DNA from: Comamonadaceae bacterium
Lineage (GTDB): Bacteria > Pseudomonadota > Gammaproteobacteria > Burkholderiales > Burkholderiaceae_C
Assembly (NCBI GenBank): GCA_947371775.1
Contig: CANBQX010000111.1
Span: 1-6,496, forward strand
Length of the DNA stretch: 6,496 nt
Direction of reading: 5' to 3'
A model generated the notes under the pieces. It was not told the DNA's origin. It saw only the letters and a list, made by a program, of their open reading frames with translations, and made no database searches. Position 1 is the first letter of the stretch. Each line of letters opens with the position of its first letter. Shown here piece after piece: positions 1 through 5,747 of this stretch. The position numbers were made by a program, and so were the translations under genes.

Positions 1-2765
1 TACACATCGTTGGCGTAGCCACGCAGCAGGGTGGCCAGCAGCACGCCAAGCACACCCAGGGGCACCACCAGCACCACGGCCAGCGGAATCGACCAGCTCT
101 CGTACAGCGCAGCCAGGCACAAAAACACCGACAAAATCGCAAAGCTGTAAAGAATCAAGGACTGCGATCCGGCCAGTTTTTCTTCGCGCGACAAGCCGGT
201 CCATTCATAGCCAAAGCCCGCAGGCAATTGGGCGGCGAGTTTTTCCATTTCTGCCATGGCGTCCCCGGTGCTGAAGCCGGGTGCGGCGCTGCCGCCAATG
301 CGCATGGCGGGGTAGCCGTTGTAGCGCACGGTTTGCATGGCGCCCTTGATCCAGCGTGTGCTGGCAAAGGCCGCGAACGGCACCGGCTCGCCACGCGTGT
401 TGAGCACGCTCAGGCGCAGCAAATCATCGGGCTGCATGCGCGCTGGCGCATCGGCCTGCACCACCACGCGCTGCAAGCGACCGGCATTGGGAAAGTCGTT
501 GATATAGGCCGAGCCGAGGGAGGTGGCAATCACCGCGTTGATCGCATCAAAGCCCACGCCCAAGGCTTGCGCTTTGTCGCGGTCAATGTCGAGCTGCAGC
601 TGTGGCGCGTCTTCCAAACCGTCGGGACGCACCTGCGTGATCACGCTGCTTTTGGACGCCATGCCCATGAGCTGGTTGCGTGCGGCCAAGAGCGCGTCGT
701 GGCCCAGCCCCGCGCGGTCTTGCAAACGGAAAGTGAAGCCCGAGGCGTTGCCCAACTCCGGAATGGGTGGCGGGCTGAGCGGAAAGATAAAGGCATCGTG
801 GATGCCCGAAAGCGCACCAAAGGCCCGCCCGGCGAGCGCCTGCGCAGAGTGCTCAGGGCCGGCGCGCTCTTTCCAGTCTTTGAGCGTGATAAAGCCCAGG
901 GCTGCGTTTTGCCCCAGACCGGCAAAGCTGTAGCCCAGTACGCCCACCATGCTTTGCACCTCGGGTTGCTTGAGCATGAAGCCTTCGACCTGCTGAATCA
1001 CCTCGCGGGTGCGCTCTTGCGTAGCCCCTGGCGGCAACTGCACGTTGATGAGCATGGTGCCTTGGTCTTCGTTGGGCAGGAAGGACGTGGGCAGGCGCCC
1101 ATACACCAGGCCCGCAGCACCGGCGATCGCGGCATAAATCACCAGGTAGCGGGCCGCGCGCGGCAAGATGCGAGCCACGCCCCGCTCATAGCCTTTGGCG
1201 GTGCGCGCAAAGCCGCGGTTGAACCAGCCAAAAAAGCCGCCCTTGGCATGGTGCTGGCCTTTCTCGACCGGCAGCAACAAAGTGGCGCACAAGGCGGGTG
1301 TGAGCGACAAAGCCATGAGCGCCGAGAACGCAATCGAGATGCCCATGACCGCAGAGAACTGGCGATAAATATTGCCCACCGAGCCTGCAAAAAACGCCAG
1401 CGGCACAAACACCGAGATCAGCACCACCGTCACGCCAATGATGGCGCCCGAAATCTGGCCCATGGCCTTGCGGGTGGCCTCCAGCGGCGACAGGCCCTCT
1501 TCGCTCATGATGCGCTCGACGTTTTCCACCACCACAATGGCGTCGTCCACCACGATACCGATCACCAGCACCATGCCAAACATGGTCAACACGTTGATCG
1601 AAAAGCCCAGCGCCAGGAGTGCACCAAAAGTACCCAGCAGCGCCACCGGCACCACGATGGTGGGAATCACGGTGTAGCGCCAGTTTTGCAAGAACAAGTA
1701 CATCACCAAGAAGACGAGTGCCACCGCTTCGAGCAGCGTCTCAGTCACCTGGCGGATAGAGATATCGACGAAGCGCGAGCTGTCGTAGGGAATCGTCCAG
1801 GCCATGCCCTTGGGGAAAAATTTCTCGAGCTCCTGCATGCGCGCCCGCACTGCTTTGGCGGTGGCCATCGCGTTGCCCGTGGGCGAGAGCTGCACACCTA
1901 CGCCGGTGGAAGGCTTGCCATTCAAGCGGGCCGAGGTGGCATAGCTCTGCCCGCCGAGCGCAATGCGCGCCACATCGCGCAAGCGCACGGTGGAGCCATC
2001 TGGGTTGGCGCGCAGCACGATAGAGCCAAACTGCGCAGGCGTGCTGAACTGGCCATTGACGATGACGGTGGCCGCCACGCCCTGACCGGCCACATTGGGC
2101 AGGGCACCGATTTCACCGGCCGACACCTGCGCGTTTTGCGCGCGGATGGCGTTGTTCACATCGTTGGCCGACAGCTTGTAGCCCAGCAGCTTGGCTGGGT
2201 CGATCCACACGCGCATGGCGCGCTCGGTGCCGAACAGCTGCGCCTGGCCCACGCCCGGCACGCGCTGCAACTCGGGCAGCACATTGCGCGCGGCATAGTC
2301 GCCCAGCGCCACCGGGTCCCAGTTGGGGTCGTCGGAATTGAGGATGGTGAACAGCAAGAAGTTGCTGCGCGACTTGTCCACCCGCACGCCCTGCTGCGTC
2401 ACCACTTGGGGCAAGCGCGGTGTAGCGCGGCCCAGGCGGTTTTGCACTTCCACCTGTGCCAGGTCGGGGTTGGTGCCCGGCTGAAAGCTCAGCGTGATGG
2501 TGCCCGAGCCGTCGGCCTGCGCCACTGACTCCATGTAAATCAGGCCGGGCGCGCCGTTCATTTCGCGCTCGATCACCGCCAGCACGGCGTCTTCCAGCGT
2601 TTGTGCCGACGCACCGGGGTAGACCGCGCTGACCACGATGGAGGGCGGCGCTACCGGCGGGTACTGGGCAATCGGCAGCTGGGTGATGGACACCGCGCCC
2701 GCCACCATGATGAAGAGGGCGATCACCCAGGCAAAGATAGGGCGGTCGATAAAAAATTGGGCCAT
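1..2765 (-). CDS. RND multidrug efflux permease, AcrB/MexB (HAE1) family, 3' end beyond window
   Basis: Inner-membrane pump of a tripartite efflux system; the family exports drugs, dyes and other amphiphiles by proton antiport. The reading frame is open from ATG at 2765 to base 1, giving about 921 residues of the usual 1,040-1,050, so the last 120-130 (TM10-12) are missing. The N terminus MAQFFIDRPIFAWVIALFIM is the classic RND start with TM1. Two porter-domain halves alternate with TM2-TM7 (about residues 340-560), then TM8 and TM9 (about 867-913). The proton-relay pair is at Asp407 and Asp408 (1542-1547), the same numbers as in AcrB; the partner Lys and Arg in TM10/TM11 lie outside the window. 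Pocket phenylalanines equivalent to AcrB F136, F178, F617 and F628 are kept, while those matching F610 and F615 are Val607 and Tyr612. No frameshift is seen. The gene starts 12 bases after the adaptor gene's stop, so the two are co-transcribed. Family assignment is very secure; the substrate is unknown. Confidence 0.96.
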   Translation of the reverse strand, partial: MAQFFIDRPIFAWVIALFIMVAGAVSITQLPIAQYPPVAPPSIVVSAVYPGASAQTLEDAVLAVIEREMNGAPGLIYMESVAQADGSGTITLSFQPGTNPDLAQVEVQNRLGRATPRLPQVVTQQGVRVDKSRSNFLLFTILNSDDPNWDPVALGDYAARNVLPELQRVPGVGQAQLFGTERAMRVWIDPAKLLGYKLSANDVNNAIRAQNAQVSAGEIGALPNVAGQGVAATVIVNGQFSTPAQFGSIVLRANPDGSTVRLRDVARIALGGQSYATSARLNGKPSTGVGVQLSPTGNAMATAKAVRARMQELEKFFPKGMAWTIPYDSSRFVDISIRQVTETLLEAVALVFLVMYLFLQNWRYTVIPTIVVPVALLGTFGALLALGFSINVLTMFGMVLVIGIVVDDAIVVVENVERIMSEEGLSPLEATRKAMGQISGAIIGVTVVLISVFVPLAFFAGSVGNIYRQFSAVMGISIAFSALMALSLTPALCATLLLPVEKGQHHAKGGFFGWFNRGFARTAKGYERGVARILPRAARYLVIYAAIAGAAGLVYGRLPTSFLPNEDQGTMLINVQLPPGATQERTREVIQQVEGFMLKQPEVQSMVGVLGYSFAGLGQNAALGFITLKDWKERAGPEHSAQALAGRAFGALSGIHDAFIFPLSPPPIPELGNASGFTFRLQDRAGLGHDALLAARNQLMGMASKSSVITQVRPDGLEDAPQLQLDIDRDKAQALGVGFDAINAVIATSLGSAYINDFPNAGRLQRVVVQADAPARMQPDDLLRLSVLNTRGEPVPFAAFASTRWIKGAMQTVRYNGYPAMRIGGSAAPGFSTGDAMAEMEKLAAQLPAGFGYEWTGLSREEKLAGSQSLILYSFAILSVFLCLAALYESWSIPLAVVLVVPLGVLGVLLATLLRGYANDV

Positions 2766-2775
2766 GGCGTGTGCG

Positions 2776-2779
2776 TCCT
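2776..2779 (-). promoter_or_regulatory. Ribosome binding site of the RND permease gene
   Basis: AGGA on the minus strand ends 10 bases before the ATG at 2765 and overlaps the TAG stop codon of the upstream adaptor gene. The overlap of stop and Shine-Dalgarno suggests translational coupling of the adaptor and the permease, and supports the chosen start. Confidence 0.65.
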
Positions 2780-4085
2780 AGCGGCTGGCAGCCGATGCGG
2801 CCGGGGTGGCCGAGGCCGCACTGGCGGCAGCCGCTGAGGCACTGGCCGCGCTGGCCGCACTTGCAGCACTGGCGGGGGCGGCGGGTTTGCTGCCTGGTGG
2901 CACCCAGGGCACGGCTTTGACCGGCGCCTCACCGCGCAGCTTTTGAAAGCCGTCCACCATCACTTGTTCGCCGCTTTGCAGGCCTTCCAAAATCACCCAC
3001 TGGTTGCGCTGCTGTGCGCCGACCTTGACCGGGCGCGGTTTGACCTTGCCATCGCTGCCCACCACCATCACCGTGTCGCCTTGGGCGGAACGCGTCACCG
3101 CTTGTTGCGGCAGCAGAATCGCATTGCTGGCCTGGGCCTGCTCCACGCGCACCCGCACATACAAGCCAGGCAAGAGCGTGCCGGCGGGGTTGGGCACTTC
3201 GGCGCGCAGCGTGATTTGGCCGGAGCTGGCGTCCACCGTCAGGTCAGAGAACAGCAAACGCCCGGCCTGGGCGTATTCGCTGCCGTCTTCCATCACCAGC
3301 CGCACGCTGGCGGCCTGGCTGCCGCTGGCCCGCTTGAGCTTGCCCGCGTCCAGCGCCTGGCGCAGCTTCATCACATCCCCGGCCGACTGGGTGAAGTTGA
3401 TGTACATCGGATTGATTTGCTGCACCACCGCCAGCGGCGTGGCTTCACCCTGACCGACCAACGCGCCTTCGGTGACCAAAGCGCGGCCAATGCTGCCCGC
3501 AATCGGCGCGGTCACAGCGGCGTAGTTGAGGTTGATGCGCGCGGTTTGTGCCGCCGCCTTGGCCACAGCCACATCGGCTTCGGCCTGTTTTTGGGCGGCC
3601 TGGGCGGCCACCAGCTCTTGTTGGCTCACGGCCTTGGCGGCGGCCAGAGGCTCGTAGCGCTTGGCCAGGGCACTGGCTTGGCCCAGATTGGCTTCGGCTT
3701 TGGCCACATTGGCCAGCGCGCTGTCCAGAGCCGCTTTGTAGGGGGCGTCGTCGATTTCAAACAGCAACTGGCCAGCTTTGACACTGCTGCCCTCGGCAAA
3801 CAGGCGGCGCTGCAAGATGCCTGCCGCCCGCGCCCGCACCTGCGCTACGCGAGAGGCTTCCAGGCGGCCCGGCAGCTCAGTCACCAGCCCCACGTCGCCC
3901 GTGCTCACCGTCACCACGCCCACTTCGGCCGGTGGCGGTGCGCCGCCGCCTGCGCCCGGCCCACCCGCAGGGGGCGCTGCGCTGGGGCCACACGCTGCCA
4001 GTACAGCGGCCAGCGCCAGCGTGGTCAGGACGAATGTGGCTTGGCGACTGGCAGAAAAGGTCGGGAGGGTTTGGAAGAGGGGCAT
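2778..4085 (-). CDS. Periplasmic adaptor (membrane fusion) lipoprotein of RND efflux pump, AcrA/MexA family
   Basis: Bridges the RND permease and an outer-membrane channel. The ATG at 4085 gives 435 residues; an in-frame GTG at 4139 would add 18 residues ahead of the signal peptide and is unlikely. The first 31 residues are a lipoprotein signal peptide with lipobox L-A-A-C, placing the lipidated Cys at 32, followed by Gly-Pro-Ser (Gly at +2, not the Asp of AcrA). A Pro/Gly-rich linker runs to about residue 54. Then come the first half of the lipoyl domain (about 74-118), an alpha-helical coiled-coil hairpin rich in Ala, Gln and Lys (about 119-185), the second lipoyl half (about 186-218, with TAPIAGSIG), a beta-barrel domain (about 222-312, with INPMYINFTQS) and the membrane-proximal domain (about 313-395). 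The last 34 residues are an Ala/Ser-rich low-complexity tail not expected in this family. It is the first gene of the efflux operon; its own ribosome site is weak (GGA at 4092-4094). Confidence 0.94.
   Translation of the reverse strand: MPLFQTLPTFSASRQATFVLTTLALAAVLAACGPSAAPPAGGPGAGGGAPPPAEVGVVTVSTGDVGLVTELPGRLEASRVAQVRARAAGILQRRLFAEGSSVKAGQLLFEIDDAPYKAALDSALANVAKAEANLGQASALAKRYEPLAAAKAVSQQELVAAQAAQKQAEADVAVAKAAAQTARINLNYAAVTAPIAGSIGRALVTEGALVGQGEATPLAVVQQINPMYINFTQSAGDVMKLRQALDAGKLKRASGSQAASVRLVMEDGSEYAQAGRLLFSDLTVDASSGQITLRAEVPNPAGTLLPGLYVRVRVEQAQASNAILLPQQAVTRSAQGDTVMVVGSDGKVKPRPVKVGAQQRNQWVILEGLQSGEQVMVDGFQKLRGEAPVKAVPWVPPGSKPAAPASAASAASAASASAAAASAASATPAASAASR
2781..2882 (-). repeat. Ala/Ser-rich low-complexity repeat encoding the adaptor's C-terminal tail
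   Basis: The last 34 codons of the adaptor gene (residues 402-435) are almost only Ala and Ser with two Pro, one Thr and a final Arg. The tail repeats Ser-Ala-Ala units, so the DNA is an imperfect GC-rich tandem of roughly 9 bases built from GCC/GCA/GCG alanine codons and AGT/AGC/TCG-like serine codons. Mixed synonymous codons suggest the repeat is not a very recent expansion. It starts after the normal end of the membrane-proximal domain. Confidence 0.75.
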
Positions 4086-4116
4086 GGTCGGTCCGGATCT
4101 GAAACAAAAATGGGTG

Positions 4117-4137
4117 TCGCCGCAGAGGCGAGTCGCC
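4117..4137 (-). promoter_or_regulatory. Alternating inverted-repeat arms in the leader of the efflux operon
   Basis: On the plus strand, TCGCC (4117-4121), GGCGA (4127-4131) and TCGCC (4133-4137) follow each other. The middle arm can pair with either outer arm. The pairing of 4117-4121 with 4127-4131 gives a 5-bp stem and 5-base loop; the pairing within 4127-4137 gives 4 bp with a 3-base loop. In the transcript this lies about 30-50 bases before the adaptor start codon, if transcription begins upstream of it. It may be a repressor operator, a mutually exclusive leader hairpin pair, or chance in GC-rich DNA. The repeats are directly visible; the role is a guess. Confidence 0.3.
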
Positions 4138-4214
4138 ACTCAGTTTAAGGGGCCGAGGTGACTTGCGCACGGTGGGCCTGGAACACGAAAGACAGGATTC
4201 AACCCGCCATCGCC

Positions 4215-4244
4215 AAATTAAATATATAAGATGACAACTAATTT
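4215..4244. promoter_or_regulatory. AT-rich divergent promoter/operator region with inverted repeat
   Basis: This is the most AT-rich stretch of the window and sits between the divergent efflux operon and the plus-strand gene at 4262. Perfect 6-bp arms AAATTA (4215-4220) and TAATTT (4239-4244) flank 18 bases that include TATATAAG (4223-4230), a possible -10 element. No good -35 box is found at standard spacing in either direction. The position and composition fit a promoter with a regulator site, but no consensus operator is recognised. The rest of the 176-base gap (4086-4261) holds the adaptor leader with its repeat arms and nothing else I can identify. Confidence 0.4.
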
Positions 4245-4249
4245 CCATC

Positions 4250-4254
4250 GGAGG
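4250..4254 (+). promoter_or_regulatory. Strong Shine-Dalgarno of the PCP-motif protein gene
   Basis: GGAGG lies 7 bases before the ATG at 4262, close to the ideal sequence and spacing. It fixes this start and argues that the otherwise unfamiliar reading frame is a real translated gene. Confidence 0.8.
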
Positions 4255-4261
4255 CACCTTC

Positions 4262-4891
4262 ATGACCCTGCAAGAAACCCACGCTGTCCCTTCACCGCAG
4301 ATGCCGGTGTCCTCGGGCAACCCCTGCCCTTTTCTGCGCGCGCTGGTCGCGGGCGGTTGGCTCAATGACGATGTGGAGCGCTTAACCAAGGTGCGCGACA
4401 CCTTGCTGCAGGCCAGCGGCCAAAATGAAAAGGGCGGCAAGATATTGGTGATTGCAGCGATTGCCAATGGCCTCTCACCGGCTGCATTGCTGCGCAATGT
4501 GCGCGAAGGCCTGCACTTGGGCATGCTGCGTGACGGGCCCTTGAACAAACATGGCAGTGGCTCGCGCATTCTGGATGCGCATGGCCAGTTCCAGCCCGAA
4601 GAGCTTCAGCGTTTGGCCAGCTTCGCGAGCACCAAGCGCACGCTGCAGGGCGACAGCGAGCTGGGCCTGTCCTCGCACGAAGTCACCGCCATGATGGACG
4701 CCAACTTTGAACGCGCGCGCGCAACACGCCGACGCATAGACCGCGCCCTCATGGACGGCGAATGGCCGGTGCTGCTGGAGGTCCTCGGCAAAGACGATGC
4801 CGACGGTGCGCGCTACCTTGGCGTGGAGGATGTGCGCACTTTGTTTCAAGACCGGCGCTTGCCGCAGCGGCTGGCTGAGCGCTTGGCCTGA
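4262..4891 (+). CDS. Uncharacterised protein with N-terminal Pro-Cys-Pro motif, possibly peroxidase_2 (heme-thiolate)-like
   Basis: A 209-residue soluble protein with no signal peptide or membrane segment, started by an ATG with a strong GGAGG. After about 18 poorly structured residues comes NPCPFLRALVAGGWL (20-34), with Cys22 the only cysteine. This resembles the Pro-Cys-Pro heme-ligand segment of chloroperoxidase/unspecific peroxygenase (Pfam Peroxidase_2), where Cys is the axial heme ligand and is followed by a similar 'L..L...G' helix. Further on are N-K-H-G (95-98), Q-G-D-S (129-132, where the family has Glu-Gly/His-Asp), a basic helix ERARATRRRIDR (150-161) and G-E-W-P-V-L-L (166-172). 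A catalytic Glu cannot be assigned. The similarity is by motif and order only; the protein could be an unrelated conserved hypothetical. It is divergent from the efflux operon and 57 bases upstream of the SDR gene, so it may share a transcript with it. That the gene is real is nearly certain; its function is open. Confidence 0.85.
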   Translation: MTLQETHAVPSPQMPVSSGNPCPFLRALVAGGWLNDDVERLTKVRDTLLQASGQNEKGGKILVIAAIANGLSPAALLRNVREGLHLGMLRDGPLNKHGSGSRILDAHGQFQPEELQRLASFASTKRTLQGDSELGLSSHEVTAMMDANFERARATRRRIDRALMDGEWPVLLEVLGKDDADGARYLGVEDVRTLFQDRRLPQRLAERLA

Positions 4892-4912
4892 CCCGCCACA
4901 GAGGCTGCACAA

Positions 4913-4933
4913 TGCGGGCTGGTTTCACCCGCA
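4913..4933 (+). other. Small inverted repeat just upstream of the SDR gene
   Basis: TGCGGG (4913-4918) and CCCGCA (4928-4933) are perfect 6-bp arms around a 9-base loop, in the 57-base gap before the SDR start. There is no T-tract after it, so it is not a typical intrinsic terminator. It overlaps a CACAAT (4908-4913) that could be a weak -10 element with TTGGCC (4883-4888) 19 bases upstream. It may be a weak attenuator, an operator, or chance. Confidence 0.25.
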
Positions 4934-4937
4934 ACAC

Positions 4938-4941
4938 AGGA
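4938..4941 (+). promoter_or_regulatory. Ribosome binding site of the SDR gene
   Basis: AGGA ends 7 bases before the ATG at 4949. This supports that ATG over the upstream in-frame or nearby starts such as 4912, which is in another frame. Confidence 0.65.
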
Positions 4942-4948
4942 CCGCAAC

Positions 4949-5740
4949 ATGAACCAACGCAAAGCAGCCATCGTCACCGGCTCGGCCACCGGGGTGGGCG
5001 CAGCCACCGCCGTGGGCTTGGCGCGCCGGGGCTACAACGTGCTGATCAACTATTCCAAAAGCGCAGCCGAGGCCCAAGAGACCGAGGCCGCCTGCCGCGC
5101 AGCGGGTGCCGACACGCTCGTGGTGCAAGGCGACGTGGCGGACGACGCGGCCTGTCGGGCCATGGTGGAGGCTGCTGTGTCACGTTGGCAGCGGCTGGAC
5201 GGCCTGGTCAATAACGCAGGCATCACCACCTTTGCCGGGGCCGGCAACTGGGACGCCTTAGACGCCAGCGTGTTTCAAAACATCATCGGCGTGAACGTGG
5301 TGGGCACCTTTCAAATGACGCGCGCTGCGGTACCGCACCTCAAGGCGCAGCAGGGTGCCATCGTCAACGTGTCCTCGGTGGCCGGTGCGCTGGGCATTGG
5401 TTCTTCGGTGCCGTATGTGGCGTCCAAAGGCGCGGTCAATTCCATGACGCTGCACTTGGCGCGCGAGTTGGCGCCTCACATCCGGGTCAACGCGGTCTGC
5501 CCCGGCCTGATCACCACACGCTGGTTCAAAGAAGGCATTGGCCAGCAGGGCTATGAAGCAGTCAAGGCCTCGTATGAGCGCTCCACACCGCTGCAGCGCG
5601 CCTGCACCGCCGAAGACGTAGCCGAGTCCATCATCTGGCTGCTCGACGCGGCGCACACCGTGACTGGCGAGTTCATCTTGCTGGACTCGGGCATGCACCT
5701 GGGCTCCAAGCCGGTGACGCTGCCACCCTCGGTTGTTTGA
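4949..5740 (+). CDS. SDR family NAD(P)-dependent oxidoreductase (FabG-like classical short-chain dehydrogenase)
   Basis: Soluble cytoplasmic 263-residue enzyme with the complete classical SDR fingerprint. The nucleotide-binding loop is T10-G11-S-A-T-G15-V-G17. D62-V63 holds the adenine, and N88-N-A-G91 stabilises the central sheet. The catalytic tetrad is N116, S143, Y156 and K160 (Y-V-A-S-K), followed by P185-G186. Residues 33-38 after the second beta strand (I-N-Y-S-K-S) resemble NADP(H)-preferring FabG-type members, so NADPH is the likelier cofactor. The length is normal (250-265). The C terminus continues past the usual final strand (E-F-I-L-L-D-S-G-M) by about 15 residues. The substrate cannot be read from the sequence: 3-oxoacyl reductases, sugar and alcohol dehydrogenases share all these motifs, and the gene is not beside fatty-acid synthesis genes, so it is probably not the housekeeping fabG. 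It follows the PCP-motif gene on the same strand and its stop is 7 bases from the stop of the convergent pirin gene. Confidence 0.95.
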   Translation: MNQRKAAIVTGSATGVGAATAVGLARRGYNVLINYSKSAAEAQETEAACRAAGADTLVVQGDVADDAACRAMVEAAVSRWQRLDGLVNNAGITTFAGAGNWDALDASVFQNIIGVNVVGTFQMTRAAVPHLKAQQGAIVNVSSVAGALGIGSSVPYVASKGAVNSMTLHLARELAPHIRVNAVCPGLITTRWFKEGIGQQGYEAVKASYERSTPLQRACTAEDVAESIIWLLDAAHTVTGEFILLDSGMHLGSKPVTLPPSVV

Positions 5741-5747
5741 GGCTCCC

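Noticed and set aside
228..2528. A 766-codon open frame on the plus strand
   Set aside because: It lies wholly antisense to the RND permease, whose residues match the AcrB family throughout. Its His/Arg/Gln/Ala-rich translation is typical of an antisense frame in GC-rich DNA and shows no domain pattern.
4086..4139. An 18-residue N-terminal extension of the adaptor from a GTG at 4139
   Set aside because: It would put extra residues, including a Cys and charged residues, before a complete lipoprotein signal peptide that starts properly at the ATG at 4085. The GTG has no ribosome site.
2943..4148. A 401-codon open frame on the plus strand
   Set aside because: It is antisense to the adaptor gene, with the same His/Arg/Gln-rich shadow composition, no ribosome site and no recognisable motif.
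3877..4569. A 230-codon open frame on the minus strand across the divergent promoter
   Set aside because: It overlaps both the adaptor start and the PCP-motif gene in other frames, crosses the AT-rich promoter region, and resembles no family.
4711..4722. A run of alternating CG dinucleotides (possible Z-DNA or slippage site)
   Set aside because: Only about 11 bases long and explained by Arg and Ala codons in a GC-rich gene.
4790..4831. A possible EF-hand calcium loop in the PCP-motif protein (around residues 177-190)
   Set aside because: Asp-rich with a Gly, but the twelve-residue pattern fails: the first position is Lys, the eighth is Arg and the twelfth is Val instead of an acidic residue.
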